From: Rodentibacter myodis
GTDB taxonomy: Bacteria; Pseudomonadota; Gammaproteobacteria; Enterobacterales; Pasteurellaceae
Length of the DNA: 44,679 nt
Reading direction: 5' to 3'
Assembly: GCF_001999305.1 (NCBI RefSeq)
Contig: NZ_MLHQ01000028.1
Location: forward strand, 1 to 44,679
The notes below the pieces were generated by a model, which saw nothing but the letters and a program-made list of their open reading frames with translations, was not told where the DNA came from and made no database searches. Of the stretch, positions 9,696-19,049 are shown piece by piece. The first letter of the stretch is position 1; every line of letters begins with the position of its first letter. Both the position numbers and the translations under genes were made by a program.

Positions 9696-10925
9696 CTATA
9701 ACAATCCATATACCACGGCAGAGATAGCAATTAACCCCATTACGGTAACAAAAACATTACTAAAACGTCCTTGATAACGTTTCATCGCCGGTATTTTACG
9801 AATAGCATACATTGGCATAATGAATAAAATCATAGCAATAATTGGGCCGCCTAATGATTCAATCAAACCTAAAATACTCGGATTAATGATTGCCACGCCC
9901 CATAAGGTAAGCAAGAAAAATAATGCCGTACCATAGTTTAGCTTTTTACGATCAACCGCTTTTCCTTTCATTTTGACATAAAGCCCTTCCAGCCCTTCAC
10001 GCGCGCCCATATAGTGTCCAAAGAAAGAACTGGTGATGGCTAAGAAAGCGACCAAAGGCCCAAAATAAGAGATATAAGGGTTATCAAATTTATTCGCTAA
10101 AAATGACAGAATACTGATATTTTGTGCTTTTGCAGCGAGTAATTCTTCCGGTGTTAAGGTCAATACGCAGCTAAACACAAAGAACATCACAAAGAAAAGT
10201 AGAATAGCCGAAGTGCCTTTTTCCGTAAGCCCAATATGACGTTCTGTACGATCAAACTCTTTATATTCACGATATTGTGAACAAGTGAAAGAGGAAATTG
10301 CCGGTGAATGATTAAAGGAAAAAACCAACACTGGAATCGTTACCCACAATGTTGTAATAAAACCGCCTACGGTCGGAAATTCGTTCAACATTGAGCCATT
10401 CCATTCCGGAATAAGATAAATCGACATTGCAAACAAGATAAAGACTAACGGATACACCAGCCATTCCGTAATTCTTAACATTACTTTTTCATTAAAAAGC
10501 ATCACTGAAATTAATACCGCAATCAAAACAAAAGAAAGCAACGCACGATTTGGCGATGCCATTCCAAGCTGATTTATAATGAAAGAATCTACAGTATTCG
10601 TGATACCATTCCCGTAAATTAAAAGAATTGGGAAAATAGCGAAAAAATAAAGTAGCGTAATCAATTTACCTGCCGTTTTGCCGAAATGTTCTTCAACAAC
10701 CTCGGTGATATCACTGCCCGGATTTTTAGAGGAAAGCACAAAATAGGCTAACCCCCGGTGGGCGAAATAAGTCATCGGCCCCACAATAATTGCCATAATC
10801 ACTAACGGCCAAAAACCGCCCATACCGGCGTTAATCGGTAAAAACAAGACACCCGCGCCCACCGCCGTGCCAAACAGATTCAGCATCCATACGGCATCAA
10901 ATTTATTCCATTTTGGATTTTTCAT
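9696..10925 (-). CDS. sdaC: Serine transporter of the HAAAP family
   Basis: This 409-residue inner-membrane permease is of the SdaC/TdcC type (hydroxy/aromatic amino acid permease family), predicted to import serine by proton symport. About eleven hydrophobic segments are visible, beginning with [19 protein letters not shown]. The motif [11 protein letters not shown] in the middle is typical of SdaC. I chose the ATG at 10925 (MKNPKW) because AAGGTG lies seven bases upstream. An in-frame start ten codons earlier would add an atypical FFFF-rich leader. The gene is the first of an sdaC-sdaA pair. A near-consensus CRP site upstream suggests control by carbon status. Confidence 0.94.
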   Translation of the reverse strand: MKNPKWNKFDAVWMLNLFGTAVGAGVLFLPINAGMGGFWPLVIMAIIVGPMTYFAHRGLAYFVLSSKNPGSDITEVVEEHFGKTAGKLITLLYFFAIFPILLIYGNGITNTVDSFIINQLGMASPNRALLSFVLIAVLISVMLFNEKVMLRITEWLVYPLVFILFAMSIYLIPEWNGSMLNEFPTVGGFITTLWVTIPVLVFSFNHSPAISSFTCSQYREYKEFDRTERHIGLTEKGTSAILLFFVMFFVFSCVLTLTPEELLAAKAQNISILSFLANKFDNPYISYFGPLVAFLAITSSFFGHYMGAREGLEGLYVKMKGKAVDRKKLNYGTALFFLLTLWGVAIINPSILGLIESLGGPIIAMILFIMPMYAIRKIPAMKRYQGRFSNVFVTVMGLIAISAVVYGLL

Positions 10926-11047
10926 AGTAAACACCTTAAAAAAGAAAAAGATCAAATATCCATCAGGCTAAACAAATACTTAGCCTATAAATTGGGCGCG
11001 AATAATATGCTTGAAGGGAATCAAATTCAAAGAGATATTTTAAGAAA

Positions 11048-11063
11048 TGTGATCTAGATAACA
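11048..11063 (-). promoter_or_regulatory. Predicted CRP-binding site upstream of sdaC
   Basis: TGTGATCTAGATAACA matches the CRP consensus TGTGA-N6-TCACA at nine of ten core positions and is flanked by AAA and TTT, which extends the dyad. On the minus strand a candidate -10 TATTAT (11002-11007) would put the centre of the site about 60 bases upstream of transcription start, a usual class I position. No other gene is positioned to use it. Confidence 0.65.
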
Positions 11064-11102
11064 TTTTTATGTGCTTTAATTGCATAAATATTTATTTGGA
11101 TC

Positions 11103-11143
11103 AAAGAGCGGTCAAAAAATATCGTTTTTTTTGACCGCTCTTT
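11103..11143. terminator. Perfect 17-bp hairpin behind epmA
   Basis: AAAGAGCGGTCAAAAAA (11103-11119) pairs perfectly with TTTTTTGACCGCTCTTT (11127-11143) across a seven-base loop. The stem has A/T runs on both sides of a GC core, so it can act in both directions. It lies 16 bases past the epmA stop. Its core AAAGAGCGGT is one base from the uptake signal. Confidence 0.8.
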
Positions 11144-11159
11144 TGGAATTTTTGGCGAA

Positions 11160-12143
11160 TTAGGCATTTTCAATGGAGAAAGAAATCACCTCTTTAATAC
11201 TTGTTGCATTCAATGCAATCATAATTAAACGATCGATCCCTAGTGCAACACCCGATGTATTTGGAATGCCTGCTTTTAATGCGCCTAGAAAACGCCGGTC
11301 AATCGCTCTCACAGGTAAGCCTGCTTTTTCACGCTGACGATTATCTTGTTCAAAACGCTGTTCTTGTTCTCGGGCATCTTTTAGTTCGTGAAAACCATTT
11401 GCCAATTCCAACCCTTTATAATAGAACTCAAAACGTTCCGCCACCCGTTGATCTTCCGGACTTAATTGTGCCAGTGCGGCTTGGGAAGAAGGAAAATGAT
11501 AAATGGCGACCGGTGCATCCTGTCCAATTTGCGGTTCAACGACTTCACTAAATAAAAACTGCAATAAGGTATCACGATCTTCATCTTCGCTTGCCATAAA
11601 ATGATGTCGGCGGGCGGCTTCCACCAATTCTTTACGATCGGCAGAAAGGGGATCAAGCCCCACATATTCTTGAAAAGCAAATTGATAACTCATACTTTCG
11701 GCAGGTTTACAATCTAACACTTGTTGCAATAAATCATCCACTTCGTTAATTAAGCGATACATATCAAAGTGCGGCCGGTACCATTCCAGCATCGTAAATT
11801 CCGGATTATGGCGATTGCCGGCTTCTTCATTTCTGAATACTTTACTGATTTGAAAAATCGGCCCACTTCCTGCCGCCAACAAGCGTTTCATATGGTATTC
11901 AGGGCTGGTTGAAAGCCACAGCGTTTTTGATTGCTCATCAAAAGGGGCAACAAACTCCGTGTTAAACGTTGAAAGATGAAGATCCGTTACGCCAAATTCA
12001 CTCAATACCGGTGTTTCCACTTCAAGCACACCGCGATCAGTAAAAAAACGGCGAATCTCGGCAATAATTTTTGCTCGTTCAAGTAAGTTTTCAATAGACG
12101 CTGAAGGTTGCCAAGCAGGAGATTGAGGGGGAAGTGCGGTCAT
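11160..12143 (-). CDS. epmA: Elongation factor P--(R)-beta-lysine ligase
   Basis: This 327-residue protein is a class II lysyl-tRNA-synthetase paralogue without an anticodon-binding domain. It attaches (R)-beta-lysine to a lysine of EF-P and so helps ribosomes through polyproline stretches. The class II motifs are visible: motif 2 [20 protein letters not shown] and motif 3 [12 protein letters not shown] near the C-terminus. The start at 12143 ([17 protein letters not shown]) matches the E. coli protein in length and N-terminal WQPSASI; an in-frame ATG 22 codons upstream is less likely. The first codons overlap an uptake-signal copy (GAAGTGCGGT, 12131-12140). It lies divergently beside frdABCD, as in E. 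coli and H. influenzae. Confidence 0.96.
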   Translation of the reverse strand: MTALPPQSPAWQPSASIENLLERAKIIAEIRRFFTDRGVLEVETPVLSEFGVTDLHLSTFNTEFVAPFDEQSKTLWLSTSPEYHMKRLLAAGSGPIFQISKVFRNEEAGNRHNPEFTMLEWYRPHFDMYRLINEVDDLLQQVLDCKPAESMSYQFAFQEYVGLDPLSADRKELVEAARRHHFMASEDEDRDTLLQFLFSEVVEPQIGQDAPVAIYHFPSSQAALAQLSPEDQRVAERFEFYYKGLELANGFHELKDAREQEQRFEQDNRQREKAGLPVRAIDRRFLGALKAGIPNTSGVALGIDRLIMIALNATSIKEVISFSIENA

Positions 12144-12314
12144 TTTTTCTCTTATTTTTTGTACTGAATGATTTTTAGTTTGTGCATTGTAAACGAGCCG
12201 ATTTTTCAACTCAACTTACTTTTTCCTAGGCTATTTTTTTCGCCTAAGTATCTTTTCATTCCTATGCGAAATAATAACCTCTCGCATTTATTTTTCCTCT
12301 ATAAATTAACTTTT

Positions 12315-12328
12315 TTGAGGTAGATCAC
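12315..12328 (+). promoter_or_regulatory. Predicted FNR-type site in the frdA promoter region
   Basis: TTGAGGTAGATCAC matches the FNR consensus TTGAT-N4-ATCAA at eight of ten positions. It lies in the 309-base gap between epmA and frdA. AATACT at 12349-12354 is a reasonable -10 box that would place the site near -41.5, the usual activating position. The region is otherwise AT-rich. Anaerobic activation of frd by FNR is established in related bacteria; use of this exact site is inference. Confidence 0.5.
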
Positions 12329-12404
12329 AAAATTACTAATTTATCCTCAATACTGCTGAAAAAAAGTTATTAATTTATAAAAAAAGTGGCAAAATGAGGT
12401 AATC

Positions 12405-12430
12405 CACCCTTATGGGTGTTTTGTTTTTAC
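12405..12430 (+). promoter_or_regulatory. Small terminator-like hairpin in the frdA leader
   Basis: CACCC (12405-12409) pairs with GGGTG (12414-12418) across a four-base loop, and the sequence continues TTTTGTTTTTAC. This resembles a weak intrinsic terminator between the likely promoter and the GGAGGAAT ribosome-binding site of frdA. It could attenuate transcription or stabilise the leader. No function is shown by the sequence alone. Confidence 0.35.
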
Positions 12431-12452
12431 TTTCTACGATTGGAGGAATATC

Positions 12453-14252
12453 GTGCAAACTGTTAATGTCGATATTGCAATTGTTGGTGCTGGTGGTGGC
12501 GGTTTACGTGCAGCGATCGCCGCAGCAGAAGCAAATCCTAACTTAAAAATTGCATTAGTCTCAAAAGTGTACCCAATGCGTAGCCACACCGTGGCAGCAG
12601 AGGGCGGTGCAGCAGCCGTTATCAAAGAGGAAGACTCTTATGATAAACACTTCCAAGATACCGTTGCCGGTGGTGACTGGTTATGTGAACAAGATGTTGT
12701 AGAATATTTTGTACAACATTCTCCGGTGGAAATGACACAACTTGAACGCTGGGGTTGCCCTTGGAGCCGTAAAGCCGATGGTGATGTAAACGTTCGCCGT
12801 TTCGGTGGAATGAAAATTGAGCGTACTTGGTTTGCGGCGGATAAAACCGGTTTCCATTTATTGCATACACTTTTCCAAACTTCAACCCAATATCCTCAAA
12901 TTCAACGCTTTGACGAACACTTTGTGTTAGACATTTTAGTGGACGATGGCCACGCCCGTGGTATGGTTGCGATGAATATGATGGAAGGCACATTGGTTCA
13001 AATTAATGCCAATGCCGTGGTGATTGCAACAGGTGGCGGTTGCCGTGCTTTCAAATTTAATACAAATGGCGGTATCGTTACCGGTGATGGCTTATCTATG
13101 GCATATCGCCACGGTGTACCATTACGCGATATGGAATTTGTTCAATATCACCCAACCGGCTTACCGAATACCGGTATTTTAATGACCGAAGGTTGTCGTG
13201 GTGAAGGCGGTATTTTAGTCAACAAAGACGGTTACCGTTATCTGCAAGATTATGGTCTAGGCCCTGAAACCCCAATCGGTAAACCACAAAATAAATATAT
13301 GGAACTTGGTCCACGTGATAAAGTTTCTCAAGCGTTCTGGCAAGAATGGAAAAAAGGTAACACTTTAAAAACTGCAAAAGGTGTGGATGTCGTTCACCTT
13401 GATTTACGTCATTTGGGTGAAAAATATTTACACGAACGTCTCCCATTCATTTGTGAATTAGCAAGTGCTTATGAAGGTGTGAACCCGGTGAATGAACCGA
13501 TTCCGGTACGTCCTGTTGTTCACTATACCATGGGCGGTATTGAAGTGGATTTCAACAGTGAAACCCGTATTAAAGGTCTCTTCGCTGTGGGTGAATGTGC
13601 ATCTTCAGGCTTACATGGTGCAAACCGTTTAGGTTCTAACTCTTTGGCTGAACTTGTTGTCCTTGGTCGTGTTGCCGGTGAATATGCGGCACATCGTGCG
13701 GTTGAAGCCCAGCCGGCAAACCAAACTGCCGTTGATGCACAGGCAAAAGATGTAGTGGCGCGCTTAAAAGCGCTTCATAAACAAGAAGGTAATGAATCCT
13801 GGTCTGAAATCCGTGATGAAATGGGAACCGTAATGGAAGAAGGTTGTGGTATTTACCGCGATCAAGCTAGTATGCAAAAAGCCGTTGATAAAATTACGGA
13901 ATTAAAAGAGCGTTATAAACGTATTCGTGTTGCCGATAATTCAAGCGTATTCAACACTGATGTGCTTTATACCATAGAATTAGGTTACATCCTTGATGTG
14001 GCACAATCAATTGCGAACTCAGCGATTGAACGTAAGGAATCTCGTGGTGCACACCAACGCTTAGACTACACTGAACGTGACGATGTAAATTACTTAAAAC
14101 ACACTCTTGCTTTCTATAATGAGAATGGTGCGCCGCGCATTGAATATAGCCCGGTAAAAATCACTAAATCTCAACCTGCAAAACGTGTTTACGGCGCGGA
14201 AGCAGAAGCTCAAGAAGCGGCGGCTAAAGCTAAGGAGCAAGCAAATGGCTAA
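12453..14252 (+). CDS. frdA: Fumarate reductase, flavoprotein subunit
   Basis: This 599-residue catalytic subunit of quinol:fumarate reductase reduces fumarate to succinate on the inner face of the membrane. It has an N-terminal dinucleotide fold ([13 protein letters not shown]), [10 protein letters not shown] with His45 as the expected covalent FAD attachment site, the substrate region [21 protein letters not shown], and HYTMGGIE and [15 protein letters not shown] later. The length matches the family. It starts with GTG at 12453 behind a strong GGAGGAAT. Compared with the E. coli motif ATGGAGR, this protein reads ATGGGCR, with Cys next to the conserved Arg; this may be normal in Pasteurellaceae. 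It is the first gene of frdABCD and overlaps frdB by eight bases. Confidence 0.98.
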   Translation: MQTVNVDIAIVGAGGGGLRAAIAAAEANPNLKIALVSKVYPMRSHTVAAEGGAAAVIKEEDSYDKHFQDTVAGGDWLCEQDVVEYFVQHSPVEMTQLERWGCPWSRKADGDVNVRRFGGMKIERTWFAADKTGFHLLHTLFQTSTQYPQIQRFDEHFVLDILVDDGHARGMVAMNMMEGTLVQINANAVVIATGGGCRAFKFNTNGGIVTGDGLSMAYRHGVPLRDMEFVQYHPTGLPNTGILMTEGCRGEGGILVNKDGYRYLQDYGLGPETPIGKPQNKYMELGPRDKVSQAFWQEWKKGNTLKTAKGVDVVHLDLRHLGEKYLHERLPFICELASAYEGVNPVNEPIPVRPVVHYTMGGIEVDFNSETRIKGLFAVGECASSGLHGANRLGSNSLAELVVLGRVAGEYAAHRAVEAQPANQTAVDAQAKDVVARLKALHKQEGNESWSEIRDEMGTVMEEGCGIYRDQASMQKAVDKITELKERYKRIRVADNSSVFNTDVLYTIELGYILDVAQSIANSAIERKESRGAHQRLDYTERDDVNYLKHTLAFYNENGAPRIEYSPVKITKSQPAKRVYGAEAEAQEAAAKAKEQANG

Positions 14253-15015
14253 TTCACCGGTAATGAATGTGGAAGTATTACGCTATAATCCTGAAAGCGA
14301 TAAAGAACCACATTTAAGCACTTATCAAGTGCCTTATGATAACCAAACATCCTTACTTGATGCGTTAGGTTATATTAAAGATAAACTTGAACCTTCCCTT
14401 TCCTACCGTTGGTCTTGCCGTATGGCAATCTGCGGTTCTTGCGGAATGATGGTTAATAACAAACCTAAATTGGCTTGTAAAACCTTCTTGCGGGATTATA
14501 GCGGTCATATGCGCATTGAACCGTTGGCAAACTTCCCGATTGAGCGGGACTTGGTGGTTGATTTAAGCCACTTTATCGAGAGCTTGGAAGCAATTAAGCC
14601 ATATATTATTGGCAACGAAGCTCCGGCTTTAGACGGTAAACCACATCCTTCAGCAGAACTTGCAAAAAGTCGTACGAAACAAACACCGGCTCAACTTGAG
14701 AAATATCGTACTTTCTCAATGTGTATTAACTGTGGTTTATGTTATGCGGCTTGTCCACAATTTGGTTTAAATCCTGAATTCCTAGGCCCTGCCGCAATTA
14801 CAATGGCTCATCGTTATAACCTTGATAACCGTGACCACGGTAAAGCACAACGTATGCCACTATTAAATGGTAAAAACGGGGTATGGACTTGTACTTTCGT
14901 GGGTTATTGTTCCGAAGTTTGTCCAAAACACGTAGATCCGGCGGCGGCAATTAACCAAGGCAAAGTGGAAAGTGCCAAAGATTATGTTATCTCTATGCTG
15001 AAACCAAAAGGCTAA
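14245..15015 (+). CDS. frdB: Fumarate reductase, iron-sulfur subunit
   Basis: This 256-residue subunit carries electrons from the membrane anchors to FrdA. A [2Fe-2S] ferredoxin domain has Cys58, Cys63, Cys66 and Cys78. A C-terminal helical domain has [12 protein letters not shown] for a [4Fe-4S] cluster and [12 protein letters not shown] for the [3Fe-4S] cluster. The start ATG at 14245 overlaps the frdA stop by eight bases and has AAGGAG upstream, so translation is probably coupled. An in-frame ATG 20 codons upstream lies inside frdA and is not needed. The length equals that of known FrdB proteins within a few residues. Confidence 0.98.
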   Translation: MANSPVMNVEVLRYNPESDKEPHLSTYQVPYDNQTSLLDALGYIKDKLEPSLSYRWSCRMAICGSCGMMVNNKPKLACKTFLRDYSGHMRIEPLANFPIERDLVVDLSHFIESLEAIKPYIIGNEAPALDGKPHPSAELAKSRTKQTPAQLEKYRTFSMCINCGLCYAACPQFGLNPEFLGPAAITMAHRYNLDNRDHGKAQRMPLLNGKNGVWTCTFVGYCSEVCPKHVDPAAAINQGKVESAKDYVISMLKPKG

Positions 15016-15025
15016 GGGGGAAGGA

Positions 15026-15436
15026 ATGTCAGTAACTGTTAGTAAACGCAAAAAATATGTCCGCCCAATGACGGCTACTTGGTGGCAAAAATTGGATTTC
15101 TACAAAGCTTATATGCTTCGTGAAGCCACTTCAATTTTTGCAGTATGGTTCTGTATCGTATTGCTTTACGGCGTACTTTGCCTTGCAAGCAATCCGATGC
15201 CTGGGTTAGGTATTTTCAACTTTATTGAATTTTTGAAAAATCCAATTGTCATGCTACTTAATATCATCACCCTAGTAGCAACCCTTTACCATACGGTAAC
15301 TTATTTCTTAATGACACCAAAAGTGATGAACATCATTGTAAAAAATGAACGTTTACCACACGCTGTTGTAAGAAATTCACTTTGGGCAGTCACTGCTCTC
15401 ATTAGTGTGGTTGCTTTGGTTTTAGTTTATATCTAA
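15026..15436 (+). CDS. frdC: Fumarate reductase, membrane anchor subunit C
   Basis: This 136-residue integral membrane protein has three hydrophobic helices (about 30-50, 65-90 and 112-135). With FrdD it anchors FrdAB to the inner membrane and forms the menaquinol site. It begins with the family-typical [23 protein letters not shown]. It lies ten bases after frdB with GGGGGAAGG upstream. The length agrees with E. coli FrdC (about 131). Confidence 0.97.
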   Translation: MSVTVSKRKKYVRPMTATWWQKLDFYKAYMLREATSIFAVWFCIVLLYGVLCLASNPMPGLGIFNFIEFLKNPIVMLLNIITLVATLYHTVTYFLMTPKVMNIIVKNERLPHAVVRNSLWAVTALISVVALVLVYI

Positions 15437-15447
15437 GGGAGAAAAAA

Positions 15448-15792
15448 ATGATTGATAAAAATCCAAAACGCTCCGGCGAACCACCTGTATGGTTAATGTT
15501 TGGTGCAGGTGGTACAGTAAGTGCTATTTTCTTCCCTGTGGTAATTTTAATCTTAGGTCTGCTATTACCGTTTGGCTTAATCGAACCGGCAAATTTAGTC
15601 GCTTTTGCCTATTCTTGGATTGGTAAATTAGTGATTCTTGTACTTACTATTTTCCCAATGTGGTGCGGATTACACCGTATTCATCACGGTATGCACGATC
15701 TAAAAATCCATGTTCCTGCAGGAGGCTTCATCTTCTACGGTTTAGCCACCATTTATACCATTTGGGTATTATTTGCAGTGATTGCTCTATAA
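15448..15792 (+). CDS. frdD: Fumarate reductase, membrane anchor subunit D
   Basis: This 114-residue hydrophobic protein has three membrane helices. It is the second anchor of fumarate reductase. It starts [21 protein letters not shown], close to FrdD of other gamma-proteobacteria, and contains the [15 protein letters not shown] loop. It lies eleven bases after frdC behind AAGGGAGAAAAAA and ends the operon just before a strong terminator. Confidence 0.96.
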   Translation: MIDKNPKRSGEPPVWLMFGAGGTVSAIFFPVVILILGLLLPFGLIEPANLVAFAYSWIGKLVILVLTIFPMWCGLHRIHHGMHDLKIHVPAGGFIFYGLATIYTIWVLFAVIAL

Positions 15793-15806
15793 AAAAATAA
15801 AGAAAC

Positions 15807-15838
15807 AAAAATAGCGGGTTTTATGCCCGCTATTTTTT
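15807..15838. terminator. Bidirectional terminator between frdD and ndk
   Basis: AAAAATAGCGGG pairs perfectly with CCCGCTATTTTT across a seven-base loop, giving a 12-bp stem with T runs on both strands. It lies between the convergent frdABCD and pepB-ndk units and can serve both. Confidence 0.93.
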
Positions 15839-15863
15839 ATCTACAAGTTATTGATTAATACAA

Positions 15864-16286
15864 CTAACGCTCACAAATTTCTGAATCTGCAAAGAAATAA
15901 GCAATTTCGCGATGAGCGCTTTCCACGCTATCAGAGCCATGCACTGAATTTTCATGCTGACTTAATGCAAAATCTCTTCGAATTGTTCCTTCCGCAGCCA
16001 CTTCCGGATTTGTTGCACCAATCAAAGTGCGGTAATCTTTTACAGCATTTTCCTTCTCAAGCACAGAAACCACAACAGGTGCAGACATCATATACCCGAC
16101 CAAAGATTCAAAAAATGCCTTCCCCTGATGTTCTACATAAAAGCCTTCTGCCTGTTCTTGTGTTAAATGCACCATCTTAGTCGCCAGAATTTTGAAACCA
16201 TTTTGCTCGAACCTCGCTAAAATCATGCCAATAAGATCACGTTTTACTGCATCCGGCTTAATAATTGAAAGCGTTCTTTCCATCAT
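15864..16286 (-). CDS. ndk: Nucleoside diphosphate kinase
   Basis: This 140-residue cytosolic enzyme transfers the gamma phosphate between nucleoside triphosphates and diphosphates through a phosphohistidine. [15 protein letters not shown] opens the protein, and the active-site motif ENSVHGSDS places the catalytic His at residue 116. The length matches bacterial Ndk. AAAGGAG lies upstream of two adjacent ATG codons (16286 and 16283). I take the first because H. influenzae Ndk, as I recall it, also has one residue before ERT. Longer in-frame starts lie inside pepB. It is 13 bases behind pepB and probably cotranscribed. An uptake signal lies at 16024-16033. Confidence 0.96.
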   Translation of the reverse strand: MMERTLSIIKPDAVKRDLIGMILARFEQNGFKILATKMVHLTQEQAEGFYVEHQGKAFFESLVGYMMSAPVVVSVLEKENAVKDYRTLIGATNPEVAAEGTIRRDFALSQHENSVHGSDSVESAHREIAYFFADSEICER

Positions 16287-16299
16287 ATTTTCTCCTTTA

Positions 16300-17601
16300 T
16301 TATGCTGATTTTGATAATAATAAATTTGCAAGCGTTTGTACGCCAATTCCGGTTGCCCCCACGGCCCACAAATCACTTGCTGATTTGCGATAAGTTGCCG
16401 AACAATCAATATGCAACCAATTTTGTTGGTAATTCTTCACAAAATAAGATAAGAAAGCGGTTGCCGTACTTGCCCCTGCGCCCACCGGTACAGTTCCGAT
16501 ATTGGCAATATCAGCAAAAGAAGAGCCAATTTGTGAACGATGAAATTCTTCAAAAGGTAAACGCCAAAATGCTTCATTTTCCACTTTTGCCGAATGGAAG
16601 AGATCCTCTACTAATTCTTCATCCATTGCCAGAACAGAATGGTAGTCATTTCCCACAGCAACCTTAGCCGCACCAGTCAAGGTGGCACAATCAATCATAA
16701 ATTCAGGATGTTGACTATCCGCCTCAAGCAATCCATCAGCCAGTACTAAACGACCTTCTGCATCAGTATTGAGGATCTCTGCCGTAATACCATTTTTATA
16801 AGTGATAATATCGCCTAATTTAAAAGCATTTCCGCTTACCAAATTTTCTGCACAGCATAAATAAAGTTTTACACGGTGATTCAACCCACGAGCAATCGCC
16901 AGTCCCAATGCACCGGTTAATAAGGCAGCACCGCCCATATCCGTACGCATCGTACTCATTCCTTCACTCGGTTTAATACTATAACCACCACTGTCGAATG
17001 TGATGCCTTTACCCACTAAACAAGCTAAAACCGGTGCATTTGGAGCTTGTGACGGATTAAAATCCAATTGTAACATCGCCGGTAGATTATCTGAGCCTTT
17101 CCCAACCGTCCAAATCCCTTGATAACCTTGCTTTTCCAGTTCCTCACCCAAAACTATCTGAAAATTGACCGCACTTTTTTCTGCATAATTTTCCGCCTGT
17201 GCCGTAATAAATTCAGCCGCACGCTCCGCCAATTTCACCGGTGTTAAACTTTGTGCAGGTTCATTAATTATACCTCGAACAAAATCACCACATTGAATAC
17301 GTGCTAACAATTCATCCTGTGGCTCATCATCTAAATGTGGAAATTCAATACTATAGTCCTGCTTTGCCGTATAAAACCCTTGATAAAACGCCCAACAAAA
17401 ATCCAAATCCCACTCATCACCTATAAGCTCAACATCTTTAATGCCCTGCCCACGCAATTTACGTGCCGCACGCTGCACCAAAGTGCGGTCATTTTTTTCA
17501 TTATTTTTTAAGTGAATCACCGCTTCATCACCATTAAAACTTAAAATTGCATTTTTTCCCCAACTGTCTGAAGCGGGGCGGGTTGAAAGAATAATTTCCA
17601 T
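16300..17601 (-). CDS. pepB: Aminopeptidase B (leucine aminopeptidase, M17 family)
   Basis: This 433-residue cytoplasmic metallo-aminopeptidase removes N-terminal residues from peptides using two divalent metal ions. The C-terminal catalytic domain contains [16 protein letters not shown], with metal-binding Lys and Asp, and NTDAEGRL with metal-binding Asp and Glu plus the catalytic Arg. These are the M17 signatures. The length suits the shorter PepB subgroup. The ATG at 17601 is chosen because GGAG lies eight bases upstream; an ATG six codons earlier would place that ribosome-binding site inside the gene. Two uptake signals lie inside (17168-17177 and 17480-17489). Downstream ndk follows closely. 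Confidence 0.95.
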   Translation of the reverse strand: MEIILSTRPASDSWGKNAILSFNGDEAVIHLKNNEKNDRTLVQRAARKLRGQGIKDVELIGDEWDLDFCWAFYQGFYTAKQDYSIEFPHLDDEPQDELLARIQCGDFVRGIINEPAQSLTPVKLAERAAEFITAQAENYAEKSAVNFQIVLGEELEKQGYQGIWTVGKGSDNLPAMLQLDFNPSQAPNAPVLACLVGKGITFDSGGYSIKPSEGMSTMRTDMGGAALLTGALGLAIARGLNHRVKLYLCCAENLVSGNAFKLGDIITYKNGITAEILNTDAEGRLVLADGLLEADSQHPEFMIDCATLTGAAKVAVGNDYHSVLAMDEELVEDLFHSAKVENEAFWRLPFEEFHRSQIGSSFADIANIGTVPVGAGASTATAFLSYFVKNYQQNWLHIDCSATYRKSASDLWAVGATGIGVQTLANLLLSKSA

Positions 17602-17932
17602 TTTATGGTCTCCATGCAAAAGCTACAATGGTTACTTGTAAAATGTATCTTATCAATATTTCCATTAATAAACATCACACTTGCTATCAATTACACTTTG
17701 AAATATTTGGCATATGTCCCTTTTATAGTACGATATAATAAAATCAAAGCCATTATTCATAGTCTATATCTACCGTCCTAGATAGAGCTTTAAGCTCGCT
17801 TGAAGTGAATGCTTAGATAATTTCATTAACAAAACCAAACAGTTATACTCAGGCAATCCAAATACAAACCAGTTACTGATGAACAATAATCCTATTTATT
17901 GCAGCATTGTTTGTTAAAAATATCTTTGTGAT

Positions 17933-18227
17933 ATGCTTTCCTCTCCCGAACGTACAAAAATAGGAACTAATAACCTAAAATATGCACGTTTTATCAAAAT
18001 ATTCATAGCTTTGGTTCTTGAAGAAATCAAGGAAATTGAACTACCTACGACAACCTCCCAGGCCAACAATGTTTTTTGGAGGCTGGTGTCAATATGCCGA
18101 GATTGGATTAATGATCACAACCTTTTTTCCACTACGAGCTAAATTTAGAGTTAACCAACGAAAAGGAGAATTGCTATTTATCCCACTAATTGAATATGAA
18201 GAACTTGTGCTTAGTCACCGTAATTGA
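17933..18227 (+). pseudogene. Possible decayed coding remnant, two overlapping frames
   Basis: Two 69-codon ORFs overlap in different frames (17933-18142 and 18018-18227). The first contains ALVLEEIKEIELPTTTSQ and the second ends FIPLIEYEELVLSHRN. Both stretches look protein-like, and one frame takes over where the other loses sense, as expected of a frameshifted fragment. I do not recognise a family. They could also be chance ORFs in AT-rich DNA. Confidence 0.2.
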
Positions 18228-18407
18228 TAAATATTCGGGTTATCTCACTTAATCGACTACAATATAAATTTACACCTCTCGACAGGATACTTACTAAAAA
18301 ATATTGGCTCAACCAACTTATCGTCTTATTTAATCATGATATTAACGATTAAGGTGGGGTTTTTCAAGATAAAGTCTAATTGATTAAAAACATAAGGAGT
18401 GAACAAC

Positions 18408-18497
18408 ATGCAGGTATTCTCACTTAATGAATTAGCAAGCTTTTTTAATGAAAACATTGCTTTATCACTTAGGATTATTATACTATCAATAATGTGA
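18408..18497 (+). CDS. Candidate 29-residue ORF of unknown function
   Basis: The ORF starts MQVFSLNELASFF and ends SLRIIILSIM, with a hydrophobic C-terminal half. AAGGAG lies eight bases upstream of the ATG, which is unusual in this otherwise gene-poor stretch. It may be the front of a broken gene, a small membrane peptide, or chance. No relative is recognised. Confidence 0.2.
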   Translation: MQVFSLNELASFFNENIALSLRIIILSIM

Positions 18498-18836
18498 GTA
18501 AGGGGTATGGGCAAAAACCTTGCTACACAGAGGGAACAACGGTGGTCAATACTCTCAGTCCTATCGACCGTTCCAACAAGCAAACATTTAATTCATCGCC
18601 AAAGATAAGGCGGAGGAGAAGCCCCTCCATAGTGAGAGCATGGAAAAATTGTTAATCATTTAATTTTGCCCTAAAACATGCATCAAAACGGCAATAAAGG
18701 TTACTTTTTTTTCGTATTTAATACTATTATGATAGTCTATCAAGGTCATAATATGATTAATTTCAACTTACTAAAATTATAAATACAATAACCCGTATAG
18801 TTTTCCACAGCCAATATCTTATATTGCTTAAATAGG

Positions 18837-18876
18837 CGAACAAATGGTTTTGAAAAACCACTGAAGGTTCGTTTTT
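18837..18876 (+). terminator. Two-part hairpin followed by five T residues
   Basis: The outer arms CGAAC (18837-18841) and GTTCG (18867-18871) enclose a perfect inner dyad TGGTTTTGAAAAACCA (18845-18860), and TTTTT follows at 18872-18876. This could be the 3' end of a small RNA or a terminator on the plus strand. No intact gene precedes it. Confidence 0.35.
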
Positions 18877-19049
18877 ATGGATTCTAAGAAATCTGAATTA
18901 CCAGTACAGATTAATTATCTACTCATTACGCCTGACACAGTAAAAAATACGAGCCATACCCACAAAAACTATTTCTTCAACAACTAGAGGCTTTCGTGTT
19001 AGACATTCTTAATGAAGTATCCAAATCTATTGAACTAAATAAATATTAA
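18877..19049 (+). pseudogene. Candidate frameshifted short gene, family unknown
   Basis: From the ATG at 18877 one frame reads MDSKKSELPVQINYLLITPD and stops at 18987. Another frame, joined at an A6 run (18942-18947), continues KYEPYPQKLFLQQLEAFVLD and then ILNEVSKSIELNKY to a stop at 19047-19049. One extra A in that run would give a single product of about 57 residues. The joined text reads more like protein than either piece alone. It overlaps the 3' end of the ligase gene by four bases. It may be a remnant, a slippage-prone gene or a sequencing error. Confidence 0.25.

Larger units (their letters stand above)
17602..19045. other. 1.4-kb stretch without an intact gene between pepB and the O-antigen ligase
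   Basis: I see no intact gene in this stretch. It holds short overlapping ORFs that read like pieces of broken genes (17933-18227 and 18877-19049), a 29-codon ORF with a good ribosome-binding site (18408-18497), an inverted repeat ATTATGA...TCATAAT (18726-18752) around GATAGTCTATC, and a two-part hairpin with a T run (18837-18876). The pepB promoter should lie near its left end. No uptake signal, IS end or tRNA was found. Confidence 0.6.

Noticed and set aside
18326-18583. 85-codon minus-strand ORF
   Set aside because: It has no recognisable family or convincing context and overlaps a plus-strand ORF with a better ribosome-binding site.
17602-19045. Retron, group II intron or CRISPR array in the gene-free block
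   Set aside because: No reverse transcriptase, no domain V-like hairpin and no regularly spaced repeat was found; the dyads are single.
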